From Streptomyces rimosus (lineage in GTDB: Bacteria > Actinomycetota > Actinomycetes > Streptomycetales > Streptomycetaceae): a stretch of DNA of 64,000 bases. A program made the translations under genes and the position numbers. Below, one piece after another: positions 38,028 through 47,559 of this stretch (within the stretch, counting starts at the first letter, position 1; each line of letters opens with the position of its first letter). Under the pieces are notes generated by a model. It did not search any database. It was not told the origin of the DNA and saw nothing but the letters and a program-made list of their open reading frames with translations. The DNA lies in the NCBI RefSeq assembly GCF_008704655.1, contig NZ_CP023688.1:5757501-5821500 (forward strand). Reading direction: 5' to 3'.

Positions 38028-38995
38028 CGGCGGGCCCGGCCCGCGACCCGGGCCGTCGGGGTGTGGGCGGGGGTGGTCCCGTTGGTCTCCTTGACCAGGA
38101 AGTGCGGGCGCCGCTTCGTCTCGTAGTAGATGCGGCCGATGTACTCGCCGATCAGGCCGAGCATCACCATCTGGAGGCCGCCCAGGCCCACGATGATCGC
38201 CACGAGGGTGACATAGCCGGGCGCTGTGATCCCGCCGACGACCGCCGCGCCGATGATCCACAGGGCGTACGCGGCGGCCAGCGCGGCCAGGCTCAGGCCC
38301 GTGTAGATCGCCACCCGCAGCGGGCGGCTGTTGAACGAGATCATGCCGTCGATGCCGTAGTTGACCAGGGAGCCGAAGCGCCACTTGGTCTCGCCGCCCT
38401 CGCGCCGGGCGTTGCGGTAGTCGAAGGTGACGGTGTCGAAGCCTATCCAGGAGAACAGCCCCTTGGAGAAGCGGTTGTACTCGGGCAGCGAGACCAGCGC
38501 GTCCACGGCGGTGCGCGACAGCAGCCGGAAGTCGCCGACGCCGTCGGTCAGTTCCACGTCCACCCACTTGTTGATCGCCCGGTAGTACAGCCTGCTGCAC
38601 ACGCTGCGCAGCGGCGCGTCGCCGTCCCGGCTGCGCTTGGCGATGACCTGGTCGTGGCCGAGCTGGTAGAGGTCGAGCATCTTCTCGATCAGCCGGGGCG
38701 GGTGCTGGAGGTCGGCGTCCATGAGGATGACGGCGTCGCCGGTGGCCTCCTTCAGGCCCGCGAGCATGGCGGACTCCTTGCCGAAGTTCCGGCTGAAGGA
38801 GAGGTAGCGGGTGGTCGGCCGGTAGCGCTGGGCGAGGGTGCGTATCCGGTGCAGCGTGCCGTCCGAGCTGCCGTCGTCCACGTAGCACAGCTCGTACTCG
38901 ACGGCGAGTTCTCCGAGCACCTGGCGGATCTCCTCGTCGAAGCGGCCGATGACTTCCTCTTCGTTGTAACAGGGGACGACGACCGAGAGCTTCAT
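38024..38995 (-). CDS. Polyprenyl-phosphate glycosyltransferase, GT2 (GtrB/CsbB-like)
   Basis: A 323-aa membrane-bound GT2 enzyme. MKLSVVVPCYNEEEVI opens the domain, DDGSSDGT binds nucleotide sugar, DADLQHPP is the metal-binding aspartate motif, and two C-terminal membrane helices (about 225-300) follow, as in CsbB, GtrB and dolichol-phosphate mannose synthases. It should transfer a sugar from a nucleotide donor to undecaprenyl phosphate for GtrA to flip. ATG 38995 is the family start. Confidence 0.92.
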   Translation of the reverse strand: MKLSVVVPCYNEEEVIGRFDEEIRQVLGELAVEYELCYVDDGSSDGTLHRIRTLAQRYRPTTRYLSFSRNFGKESAMLAGLKEATGDAVILMDADLQHPPRLIEKMLDLYQLGHDQVIAKRSRDGDAPLRSVCSRLYYRAINKWVDVELTDGVGDFRLLSRTAVDALVSLPEYNRFSKGLFSWIGFDTVTFDYRNARREGGETKWRFGSLVNYGIDGMISFNSRPLRVAIYTGLSLAALAAAYALWIIGAAVVGGITAPGYVTLVAIIVGLGGLQMVMLGLIGEYIGRIYYETKRRPHFLVKETNGTTPAHTPTARVAGRARR

Positions 38996-39056
38996 GAAGG
39001 GGCCCTTTCGCCGGGGCGGAGCGCGGCACGGTGAGACCACCACGCCCCAAGCAGCA

Positions 39057-39062
39057 ATTCTA
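39057..39062 (-). promoter_or_regulatory. Candidate -10 for the GT2-gtrA pair
   Basis: On the minus strand TAGAAT lies 60 bp before the GT2 start in an AT-richer island (39055-39095) that stands out from the GC-rich surroundings. A GTGACA lies 14 bases upstream of it, closer than the usual 17-18, so the -35 is uncertain. Confidence 0.4.
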
Positions 39063-39128
39063 CTAATGAGATGAGATGTCACGATTTGGGCGAACGGGTC
39101 GGGCGGGATGCCCGGCCCGGCGGCACGC

Positions 39129-41993
39129 TCAGTCCCCGCCCCACCGCGGCGCCCGGTCCCAGTTCCGGTACCGATCCCGGCTCCGGCCCTGACCCCGGCC
39201 CCGCCGCCCCCGTACGCCACACGTGACAGCCACGGCGGCCAGTGCCAGCACGGCGCCACCGCTCGCCGCCAGGCCCGGCAGCAGCCCCGGCGGGCGGTAC
39301 GAGCAGTCCAGCCGCGAGGCGCCCGACCCCAGCGGTACGGCGATCAGGCCGCCGAACGTGCGCGGGGCGCGGGACGGGCCGCCGTCCACCCGGCAGCTCC
39401 AGCCGGTGACGGCAGGTACGGCCAGGACGGCGGTACCGGTGCTGTGCGCGGGCAGCTCGGCGGACAGCCCGTGCCCGCTCGCCGAGAGCCGCACCGGGGC
39501 CTGCGCTCGCAGCTTCGCCACGGCGGCGGCGAGCTTCTCCGGGGCCAGGCAGCCGAGCGGGTGTTCCGGGATGCGCTGGGCCTTCGGGTTGCTGAAGGAG
39601 ACCGTCAGCCGCCCGTCGGCGGGGACCCTGCCCAGCCCCCGGATCGGATTGGCGGTCGTCTCCCGGCTGCCGAACCCGGGGGAGGTATGGCCGACCGCCC
39701 GCACCTTGCCGTGGTACCAGGGCGCGTACCAGAAGACGTCCGACCCGGGCGCGCACTGGACCGTGAAGACGGCGGCCCCGCCCCTGCGGGTGGCCGGCAG
39801 CCGCCACTCCCCGTCCACCAGGCGCGGCACCGGCCGCACGGACACGGCGGTGGGTCCGGGAACGGTGGGTCCGGGAACGGTAGGTCCGGGAGCGAAAGGA
39901 CCGGGAAGGGCGGGACCGGGAGCGCTACCGACAGGGCCGGGCACGGCAGCCCCCGGCGCCGCGGGCCAGCCCCCCTGAGGGCCCCCCGGCCCCGACACCG
40001 AATGCCCTCCCGCCGCCGGACCGCCTCCCGAGCCGCCGCCCCCGTCACCCGTCAGGCGCAGCGTCGGTACCTCGTACACGCGCGCGCCCAGCAGCCGTTC
40101 CTGGCGGGCGAAGACCGTGCCGCCGCCGACCCGCGGATCGTCGCGCACGTCGATGCCCCGCGCGGCGGCCCCGCGCCGCCGCTGGTCGAGGTCGTCCGCC
40201 TTCAGGCCGGGACGTACGGTCAGCAGCGGCGCGGCGGCGGCCCGGCCCACGTCGACGGGGCCGGCCTGCGGGCCGGTCTGGAAGCTGCTCACGCCCATGA
40301 TCGCGCGGCTTACGGGGGCCTCCAGGCTGCGCGTGTGGCGTCCCTGGATGTACCAGCCGCCGCCCAGCTCGCGCAGCGTGCGCGCGGTCTGCTCCGGCAG
40401 GTAGCTGCTGTAGTACGCGCCGCCCTCGCCGCCCAGCAGCAGCGGGTCGTTGTTGGCGAACTCGTGTGGTCCGGGGTCGGTGCGGGAGCGCGGCCAGTCC
40501 GCGCGCTGCTGGATGCCCCGGTGTGCGGCCAGGGCCCGCTCGTTCAGCGTGATCTTCGGCCCCCACCATTCGATCTTGTCCCGGGCGGCCGTCACGGAGA
40601 ACGCCGCATACGCGGAGCCGAGGAAGACCGCGCAGGTCAGCGCGGCGGCGACGACGATCCGTGCGGCGCGGCGAGCCCGGTGCCGCGCCAGCACCAGCAG
40701 CGCGGCCAGCACCACCGCGCCGCACCCCGGCACCAGGACCCAGGTGGCCGGGCCGACCGCGCTGCGCCCGTGGCACAGCGCGGCGAGCAGGGCCACCAGC
40801 ACCGCGCCGGCCGCCAGCTCACGCGGCCGCGGCCGGTGCGCCAGCGCCAGCCAGGAGATGATCACGAGCAGTGCGCTGAGTACGAAGGAGGCCCGGTACG
40901 GGCTCCCGTTGGGGACCGCCAGCCCGTGCCAGAGCAGCAGCGTCGGCTTCCACACGAAGGAGACCGCGACGCAGGCGGCCAGCGCGTACCAGGCGACGCG
41001 GACGCGTACCGGAATGGCGCGGACGAACGGGAAGGCCGCCACCAGCAGCAGGCCCAGCATCCCGATGAACAGGTGCGGCGCGGGCACCGAGCCGCGCCCG
41101 CCGGGCAGCAGCTCCGCGAGGACGTCCAGCGTCGGCGGGCGGCCCCGGTAGACGGCCTCCGGGGCGGGCCGGGACGCCTTGCTGGCCCGGAGGGTGACGG
41201 TGACGGCGGGCGCCGCCAGGAGGACGCCGGTCAGCGCCATGGTGGCGGCCCGGGCCAGGGCGCGCAGCCGGTGCCGTACGGGGAGGTCCGTGGCGAGCAG
41301 CAGGCGTACGGCGAGCACCAGCGCCATGGCGAGGGTGGCCATCGCCGCGGTGTAGAAGTTCCCGGCCCAGGCCACGCCGACCAGCAAAGTGCCCGCCACC
41401 CAGCGGCGCCGGTGCAGGCACCAGTCGGCGGCGATGCCGATCAGCGGCAGGGAGACCAGGCCCCACATCCACATGGGGTCGGCGGCGCCGTCGCTCACCA
41501 CCCAGGCGCAGGTGCCGTACCCCACCGCGAGCAGCGCGCGCAGCCAGGCGGAGCCGGGGTGCAGCCGCCCGAGGAAGACCGTCATCAGCGCCGTGCCGAG
41601 CCCGATGCAGCCGAGCGTGACCAGAAACACCGGCAGCTCGGCCAGCTCGCGCGGGAACAGCCCGACGAGCCAGGAGAAGGGATTCATCAGATAGGTGAGG
41701 AAATCGGCCAGGAAGGGGACGCCGTAGCCGCTGTTCCAGTTGAAGGCCAGGTCACCGGTGGAGGTGCCGTGCATCAGGTCCCACAGATGGACGTGGAAGG
41801 GGACGAACTGGTTTCCGAGGTCATTGACGGCACGGGAACGGGTACCGAACGGATAGCTGCCCAGCATCGTCATACCGAGGCAATAGGCGCCCATGGCCAG
41901 CAATGCCGCGAAAGGCGGCGCGAACCGGGGTGCGGTCAGCGTCTTGATGGTCACATTCACGGGGCGCCGCGCTTCCCTGCTCACCTGCGTCAT
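39129..41993 (-). CDS. YfhO family membrane glycosyltransferase-like protein
   Basis: A 954-aa protein with about 12-13 membrane helices in the first ~520 residues and one at the C-terminus, and a large extracytoplasmic part between. The N-terminal region with SRAVNDLGNQFVPFHVHLWDLMHG matches YfhO (a GT-C-type fold). In Bacillus, YfhO-like proteins take sugars from a lipid carrier made by CsbB and add them to teichoic acid. A Gly/Pro-rich insert (residues ~650-715) contains a 15-nt repeat encoding GPTVP. The gene is next to GT2 and gtrA in the same orientation. Confidence 0.88.
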   Translation of the reverse strand: MTQVSREARRPVNVTIKTLTAPRFAPPFAALLAMGAYCLGMTMLGSYPFGTRSRAVNDLGNQFVPFHVHLWDLMHGTSTGDLAFNWNSGYGVPFLADFLTYLMNPFSWLVGLFPRELAELPVFLVTLGCIGLGTALMTVFLGRLHPGSAWLRALLAVGYGTCAWVVSDGAADPMWMWGLVSLPLIGIAADWCLHRRRWVAGTLLVGVAWAGNFYTAAMATLAMALVLAVRLLLATDLPVRHRLRALARAATMALTGVLLAAPAVTVTLRASKASRPAPEAVYRGRPPTLDVLAELLPGGRGSVPAPHLFIGMLGLLLVAAFPFVRAIPVRVRVAWYALAACVAVSFVWKPTLLLWHGLAVPNGSPYRASFVLSALLVIISWLALAHRPRPRELAAGAVLVALLAALCHGRSAVGPATWVLVPGCGAVVLAALLVLARHRARRAARIVVAAALTCAVFLGSAYAAFSVTAARDKIEWWGPKITLNERALAAHRGIQQRADWPRSRTDPGPHEFANNDPLLLGGEGGAYYSSYLPEQTARTLRELGGGWYIQGRHTRSLEAPVSRAIMGVSSFQTGPQAGPVDVGRAAAAPLLTVRPGLKADDLDQRRRGAAARGIDVRDDPRVGGGTVFARQERLLGARVYEVPTLRLTGDGGGGSGGGPAAGGHSVSGPGGPQGGWPAAPGAAVPGPVGSAPGPALPGPFAPGPTVPGPTVPGPTAVSVRPVPRLVDGEWRLPATRRGGAAVFTVQCAPGSDVFWYAPWYHGKVRAVGHTSPGFGSRETTANPIRGLGRVPADGRLTVSFSNPKAQRIPEHPLGCLAPEKLAAAVAKLRAQAPVRLSASGHGLSAELPAHSTGTAVLAVPAVTGWSCRVDGGPSRAPRTFGGLIAVPLGSGASRLDCSYRPPGLLPGLAASGGAVLALAAVAVTCGVRGRRGRGQGRSRDRYRNWDRAPRWGGD

Positions 41994-42240
41994 GAACGAG
42001 TAGATGCCGCTTTCAGGCGATGGGTTCCCTATGTCGGAAATGCCGTAACCCGGTTCCCGATGCGGGTGATCGTCCCCGGGTCGAGAGTCCTACGGTAAGC
42101 CAAATGTCCGCAATAATGCGGTTTGACAAGAGGAAGGCTCGGCGGCGAACGTGCGCTCGTGCGCCGGTCGGCGGCGTGCCGGGCCGGTCGCGGACCAAGG
42201 TAGCTTTGGGTTCTCGCAGCGCTATGAAAAGAGGATTGGG
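41994..42240. other. Divergent promoter region of yfhO-like and GT2-TagF genes
   Basis: A 247-bp low-GC island (42020-42130). It includes a short inverted repeat CCGCA-ATAA-TGCGG (42107-42120) and a TTGACA at 42123-42128 without a matching -10 at normal distance. It is likely the control point of the two halves of the wall region. Confidence 0.45.
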
Positions 42241-45207
42241 GTGCCCGTGCCTGACGTCTCCGTAGTCGTGATCGTCTACAACGACGCCGACCGGCTACCG
42301 ACGGCCGTCCGGTCCGTACTGGACCAGACGCTCCACGGAGTCGAAGTTCTGATCGTCGACGACTGCAGCACGGACAGATCCTTCGAGGTGGCCCAGCAGC
42401 TCGCCGCCGCCCACCCGGACCGGATCCGGGCGCTCCAGCTGCCCGAGAACAGCGGCGGCTGCGGCGCCCCCCGCAACCACGGCGTCCAGCACGCGGCCGG
42501 CTCGTACGTGATGTTCCTGGACAGCGACGACGTCCTGGAGCCGAACGCCTGCCGCAACATGCTGGAGGCGGCCGAGCGGACCGGCGCCGACCTGGTCTCC
42601 GGTATGTGCGTACGGGTCAACGTCGACTCGCGCAACCAGAAGCAGACCGAGTGGTACCCCTGGATCTACTCCCGCACCCGCACCATCGAGTCCATCTCCG
42701 AGCTGCCCGACCTGCTGGTCTTCGACACGCTCTCGACGAACAAGTGCTACCGGCGCGAGTTCCTGCTGGAGTCCGGACTGGTCTTCCCGGTCGGCATCCA
42801 CTACGAGGACCTGCTCTTCTCCGCGCAGGCGTACGTGGCCGCCAAGCGCATCACGCTGATCCCCAACCACGTCTACTTCTGGAACGTCTTCGAGAAGGCG
42901 GCCACGAAGTCGATCAGCAACCGGCGCCACGAGATCGCCAACTTCGCGCACCGCATGGAGATCCACCGCCGGGTGGACGAACTGCTGGAGCGCGAGGGCC
43001 TGGCCGAGCTGAAGTTCCACAAGGACGTCAAGTTCCTCAAGCACGACCTCGTGCTGCATCTGCGTGATCTTCCTCTGCTGGACGAGGACTACCGCCGCGA
43101 GTTCGCGGCGATGGCCAACGGCTACCTCGCCGGCATCTCCCCGGAGGCGTACGAGCGGGTCCAGCCCATCCAGGCCATCTGCGCCTACCTCCTTGCCCAG
43201 GAGGACTGGCACAACCTGATGCCCGCGGTGGACACCCTGATCAACCGCGACAAGCTCTCCTCCCCGCTCGCCGAGCGCGACGGCCGCATCTACTGGTGCG
43301 CCGAACACCTCGACGACCCCGAGGGCCGCCGCGTCCTGGACGTCACCGACGCCGGCTACCACACCCGCTCGGTCGGCAAGCTGTTCCTGCGCAACCAGCT
43401 CACCTCCTACGAGGACGACGGGCGCGGCACGGTCCGGCTGGCCGGCACGGTCGTCAACCCGCTCGGCAAGGTCACCCCCGGCACCCCGCTGCGCGGCCGG
43501 CTGGAGCTCAAGGCCCGCCGCAAGAGCCTCCAGGCGTTCTCCTTCCCGCTGACCTCGCTGCGCATCGCGGACGACGGCCTGCACTGGGACGCCGAACTGG
43601 ACCTGGCCCGCCGGCTGCGCCCGCTCGGCGTCATCGACGCCGTCTGGGACGTCCGGCTGATCCTGGACGTGGACGGCGTCACCACCCGTACCCGCCTGAC
43701 CGTCGGCGGCGTCGACCTGGACAGCGCCCACGCGCTGCGGGTCCGCCCCCGCCTCACCCGGCTGGTCTCCGACCGCGTCGAGCCCGCCACCTCCAAGCGC
43801 GGCCACCTCACCTTCGTCCTGGACGCCCAGGGCAAGGCGGCCAAGCGCACCAACCAGGTGCTGCGGCAGGCGCTGCGCAGCCCCGCCGCCGACCTCGCCA
43901 AGAGCAGCGTGCGCAAGGCCCGCAAGGCCAAGCGCGACCTGAACTCCGGCGAGACCAAGCTGCGCGTCTACAACGAGGTCTTCAGCAAGCTGCCCGTCCA
44001 CAAGGGACTGGTCGTCTTCGAGAGCCACCTCGGCAAGCAGTACAGCGACAGCCCCCGCGCCATCTACGAGGAGATGCGCCGCCAGGGCGTCGACTTCGAG
44101 GCGGTGTGGGCCTACGACGGCAAGAAGCCGGACGGCTTCCCCAAGGACGCCACCCTCGTCAAGCGCTGGAGCTGGCCGTATCTGCGCGCCCTCGCCCAGG
44201 CCGAGTTCTGGATCGACAACCAGGGCTTCCCGCTGCGCCTGAACAAGCGCCCGGAGACCACCTACATCCAGACCTGGCACGGCTCCGCGCTCAAGCGCAT
44301 GGGCTTCGACGAGCCGCGCATGAAGCTCAAGACGCGGGCCGCCAAGGAGGAGTTCCAGAAGGTCCTGGACCGCTTCGACCACTTCCTGGTCCGCTCCGAG
44401 CACGACGTACGGACCCTGGCCCGCGCCTTCCGCCTGCGCGACGAGGTGCTGCTGCGCAGCGGCTACCCGCGCAACGACGCGCTGGTCGCCGCGCGGGTCG
44501 CCGAGGAGACGAGCGGTGTGCGCGAGCGCGGCCCGCTGGCCGAGGAGCTGGGCATCGGCGCCGACAAGACGGTGCTGCTGTACGCGCCGACCTTCCGCGC
44601 CAACCCCAACGGCTCGGTCCGCGGCTTCGAGCCGCCCTTCGACGTGGACGAGTTCGCCGAGCGCTTCGGCGACCGCTTCGTGCTGCTGATGCGCTCGCAC
44701 TACCTGAACAACGTGGTGCTGCCGCCGTCCGTACGCGGCAAGGTCATCGACGTCACCGGGCAGCACGACATCACCCCGCTGCTCCAGCTGGCCGACGCGA
44801 TGATCACGGACTACTCCTCCGTGATGTTCGACTACGCCCTGCTCGACCGGCCGATGCTGTTCTTCGCGTACGACTACGACGAGTACGCCAACGAGGCCCG
44901 CGGCACCTACTTCGACCTCAAGGAGAAGGCGCCGGGCCCGGTGCTGGGCACCGCCGAGGAGCTGTTCGAGGCGATCGAGAACCTGAAGGCGGCGGACGAC
45001 GGGCACCGCGAGGCCCGGCGCCGCTTCACCGCCGAGTTCGGCGAGTACGACCAGGGCGACGCGGCCCGCATGATCGTCGAGCGGTTCTTCGGCGGCGCGC
45101 CCGCGGGCGCGGACCGCGGCACGGTGCGGGGCGGCGCCCTGCCCGGCCCCACCGTCATCACCGGCTCCGCGCCGAGCGGCGCTTCCGTGAAGGGGGAGGC
45201 CCGATGA
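42241..45207 (+). CDS. GT2-CDP-glycerol glycerophosphotransferase fusion
   Basis: A 988-aa cytoplasmic bifunctional enzyme. Residues 1-~260 are a GT2 domain (VSVVVIVYNDADRLPTAVRS, VDDCSTD, FLDSDDVLEP). Residues ~620-960 are a TagF-type polymerase domain: TWHGSALKRMGFD with catalytic-type H680, LRSGYPRNDAL, YAPTFR, LMRSHYLNN, and ITDYSSVMFDYALLDRP. TagF-like domains add polyol phosphates to a lipid-linked wall polymer. The GTG at 42241 has AAGAGG upstream. First of three co-directional glycosyltransferase genes; its stop overlaps the next start (ATGA). Confidence 0.93.
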   Translation: MPVPDVSVVVIVYNDADRLPTAVRSVLDQTLHGVEVLIVDDCSTDRSFEVAQQLAAAHPDRIRALQLPENSGGCGAPRNHGVQHAAGSYVMFLDSDDVLEPNACRNMLEAAERTGADLVSGMCVRVNVDSRNQKQTEWYPWIYSRTRTIESISELPDLLVFDTLSTNKCYRREFLLESGLVFPVGIHYEDLLFSAQAYVAAKRITLIPNHVYFWNVFEKAATKSISNRRHEIANFAHRMEIHRRVDELLEREGLAELKFHKDVKFLKHDLVLHLRDLPLLDEDYRREFAAMANGYLAGISPEAYERVQPIQAICAYLLAQEDWHNLMPAVDTLINRDKLSSPLAERDGRIYWCAEHLDDPEGRRVLDVTDAGYHTRSVGKLFLRNQLTSYEDDGRGTVRLAGTVVNPLGKVTPGTPLRGRLELKARRKSLQAFSFPLTSLRIADDGLHWDAELDLARRLRPLGVIDAVWDVRLILDVDGVTTRTRLTVGGVDLDSAHALRVRPRLTRLVSDRVEPATSKRGHLTFVLDAQGKAAKRTNQVLRQALRSPAADLAKSSVRKARKAKRDLNSGETKLRVYNEVFSKLPVHKGLVVFESHLGKQYSDSPRAIYEEMRRQGVDFEAVWAYDGKKPDGFPKDATLVKRWSWPYLRALAQAEFWIDNQGFPLRLNKRPETTYIQTWHGSALKRMGFDEPRMKLKTRAAKEEFQKVLDRFDHFLVRSEHDVRTLARAFRLRDEVLLRSGYPRNDALVAARVAEETSGVRERGPLAEELGIGADKTVLLYAPTFRANPNGSVRGFEPPFDVDEFAERFGDRFVLLMRSHYLNNVVLPPSVRGKVIDVTGQHDITPLLQLADAMITDYSSVMFDYALLDRPMLFFAYDYDEYANEARGTYFDLKEKAPGPVLGTAEELFEAIENLKAADDGHREARRRFTAEFGEYDQGDAARMIVERFFGGAPAGADRGTVRGGALPGPTVITGSAPSGASVKGEAR

Positions 45208-46358
45208 CCGGGCGTGACATCTTCTTCGTCTCCAACAACGTCGACGAGATGGGCGGGGTGACCACCTGGTCGCACCAGATGGCCCGGCTCTTCGCCGAGC
45301 GCGGCCACCGCGTGCACGTCATCGGCGTCGTACCGGCCCCTGAGGAGCTGCGCGCCGACCTCGGCGCCGACCTGCCGTACAAGACGACGACCCTGTACGA
45401 CGAGCACCCGCCCAAGGCCGTACCGGCCGCCCGCGGCATCAAGGGGCGCCTGAACATCGCCGAGCAGCGCCGCCGGGCCGCCCGCCAGGCCGGCATGGAG
45501 GAGCAGGCCGCCAAGCTCAGCGCGCTGTTCCGGGCCGCGCGGCCGGGCGGCATGGTCATCGTCACGCAGGTGTGGGCCATGGAGTGGGTGGCGCTCGCGG
45601 ACACCGCGGGGCTGCCGGTGGTCGGCATGACCCACGAGTCCTTCGACGCGTGCCGCAAGTCCTCGCGCTTCAACCGGGTCAAGAAGTACTACAAGGACGT
45701 GGACCGGTTGCTCGCCCTCACCCGTGAGGACGCCGACCTGTGGATCCGGCAGGGCATGGACAACGCGGACTTCATGCCCAACCCGCTGCCGGTGACGCCC
45801 GAGGTGCCCTCCGACCGCACCGCCAAGGTCGTCGCCAGCATCGGCCGGCTCTCCGACGAGAAGGGCGTCGACCTGCTCCTGGACACCTGGGCGACGGTCG
45901 CGCCGGGCCACCCCGACTGGACGCTGAAGATCTACGGCTCCGGCGAGGACGAGGAGATCCTGAAGAAGCAGGCCGACACGCTGGGGCTCGCGGACTCCGT
46001 GGAGTTCATGGGCCGCACCGACGACGTGGCGGGCGCGCTGCGCGGCGCCTCCGTCTTCGCCCAGTCCTCCCGGGCCGAGGGCTTCCCGCTCTCGCTCATG
46101 GAGGCGATGGCCAGCGGCGTGCCGTGCGCGGCGTTCGACTGCGCGCCCGGTGTCCACGAGATCATCCGGGACGGCGAGGACGGCCTGCTGGCCGTGGTCG
46201 GGAACACCGCCGAACTGGCCCGGCACATCGACGCGCTGATCTCCGACAAGGAGCTGCGCGACCGGCTCGGCACGGCGGCGCGGGAGAACGTACAGCGGTA
46301 CTCCACCGACCGCATCGTCAAGCGCTGGGAGGACCTCTTCGCTCTGCTGGAGCGCTGA
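45204..46358 (+). CDS. Glycosyltransferase family 4
   Basis: A 384-aa GT-B enzyme. The N-terminal half has SNNVDEMGGVTTWSHQMARLFAERGH. The C-terminal donor domain has ASIGRLSDEKGVDLLLDTWA, EFMGRTDDVAGALRGASVFAQSSRAEGFPLSLMEAMA and the EX7E-type glutamates. Retaining enzymes of this group build wall and capsule glycans. The start overlaps the preceding stop by 4 bp and has GGGGGAGG upstream, so it is coupled to the GT2-TagF gene. Acceptor and sugar are unknown. Confidence 0.92.
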   Translation: MTGRDIFFVSNNVDEMGGVTTWSHQMARLFAERGHRVHVIGVVPAPEELRADLGADLPYKTTTLYDEHPPKAVPAARGIKGRLNIAEQRRRAARQAGMEEQAAKLSALFRAARPGGMVIVTQVWAMEWVALADTAGLPVVGMTHESFDACRKSSRFNRVKKYYKDVDRLLALTREDADLWIRQGMDNADFMPNPLPVTPEVPSDRTAKVVASIGRLSDEKGVDLLLDTWATVAPGHPDWTLKIYGSGEDEEILKKQADTLGLADSVEFMGRTDDVAGALRGASVFAQSSRAEGFPLSLMEAMASGVPCAAFDCAPGVHEIIRDGEDGLLAVVGNTAELARHIDALISDKELRDRLGTAARENVQRYSTDRIVKRWEDLFALLER

Positions 46359-46420
46359 GGCCCGCCGGACCGGCCCCGCGCGCGGGGCCGGTCCGTACCG
46401 GACGACGGAAGAGGCACACC

Positions 46421-47509
46421 GTGGCAGCAGACCGTCCGCCCGCCTCCGACGGCCAGGGGACCGGCCCGGCCGTCTCGGTCGTCGTGCCGGTGCACAACAC
46501 CCGCCGCTACCTGGAACGCAGCCTGGGCTCCGTCTTCGCCCAGAGTCTCGGCCCGGACGCGGTCGAGGTGATCGCCGTGGACGACGGGTCCGACGACGGC
46601 AGCGGCGCCTGGCTGGACGAGGCGGCCCGTACGCACCCGAACCTCACGGTGGTCCACCAGCCGCCCTCCGGCGGCCCCGGCCGGCCCCGCAACGTCGGCA
46701 TGGACCGCGCCCGCGGCCGCTATCTCTTCTTCCTCGACTCCGACGACCACCTCGGCACCGAGGCGCTGGAACGGCTCACCGCGCTGGCCGACACCTACGG
46801 CTCGGACATCGTCTACGGGCGCATAGTCGGCGCGGGCGGACGCGGCGCCCCCGTCGACCTGCACACCACCAGCCCGCGCGTCACACCCTTCGACTCGCCC
46901 GTCTACTGGACGCTGGCCGCCTACAAGCTCTTCCGCCGCGCCTACGTCCAGGAGCGCGGGCTGCGCTTCGTCGAGGGGCGGCTGCGGGCCGAGGACCTGC
47001 CCTTCGGCATCCGGGCCCTGCTCGGCGCCGGGACCGTCTCGGTCCTGGGCGACTACGACTGCTACTACCTCCAGGGCCGCGACGACGACAGCAACGCCAG
47101 CCGCCAGGACCTCGACTGGGTCGAGCACCTCGGCTACATCGGCACCGTGCTGGAAGAGGTCGCCGACCTGGTGCCGCCGGGCCCGGACCGCGACACGCTC
47201 ATGGTCCGCCACTTCCACGGCGAGATCCTCGCCCAGTTCGCCGAGCCCTACCTCGCCCGCGACGCCGAGGGCCGCCGCGCCATGGCCAAGGCCGCCCGCC
47301 CTCTGGTCGACGCCTACCTCACCGACCGTGTGCTGGCCGCCCTGCCGCCCCGCCTGCGGCTGCGCGCGCAGTGTCTGCAAAGGGGCGCGGTGGATGAGCT
47401 GACCGAGGTCGTACGGGCGGACATCGAGGGCGGGCCGACCGGGACCGTACGGGCGGAAACCGAGGGCGATCCGGGCCCGCCGCCGGACGGTGCGGACGGC
47501 CGCGCCTGA
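46421..47509 (+). CDS. Glycosyltransferase family 2
   Basis: A 362-aa GT2 enzyme. VSVVVPVHNTRRYLERSLGSVFAQ opens the domain near residue 18, followed by VDDGSDDGS, GPGRPRNVGMDRARG and FFLDSDDHL. The C-terminal ~120 residues are helical and resemble the same region in the other GT2 enzymes of this locus. GTG 46421 follows GGAAGAGG. It ends the three-gene run; a terminator follows, shared with the convergent galE. Confidence 0.9.
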   Translation: MAADRPPASDGQGTGPAVSVVVPVHNTRRYLERSLGSVFAQSLGPDAVEVIAVDDGSDDGSGAWLDEAARTHPNLTVVHQPPSGGPGRPRNVGMDRARGRYLFFLDSDDHLGTEALERLTALADTYGSDIVYGRIVGAGGRGAPVDLHTTSPRVTPFDSPVYWTLAAYKLFRRAYVQERGLRFVEGRLRAEDLPFGIRALLGAGTVSVLGDYDCYYLQGRDDDSNASRQDLDWVEHLGYIGTVLEEVADLVPPGPDRDTLMVRHFHGEILAQFAEPYLARDAEGRRAMAKAARPLVDAYLTDRVLAALPPRLRLRAQCLQRGAVDELTEVVRADIEGGPTGTVRAETEGDPGPPPDGADGRA

Positions 47510-47513
47510 AACA

Positions 47514-47545
47514 CCGCACGCCCCCGGCGGACCGGGGGCGTGCGG
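47514..47545. terminator. Bidirectional terminator between GT2 and galE
   Basis: A perfect 14-bp stem (47514-47527 with 47532-47545) and a 4-nt CGGA loop between convergent genes. Confidence 0.82.
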
Positions 47546-47559
47546 GGAGCGTTCTCGGA

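Noticed and set aside
42123..42128. TTGACA as a -35 element for the first GT2-TagF gene
   Set aside because: No TAnnnT at 16-19 bp downstream; the hexamer alone is not enough.
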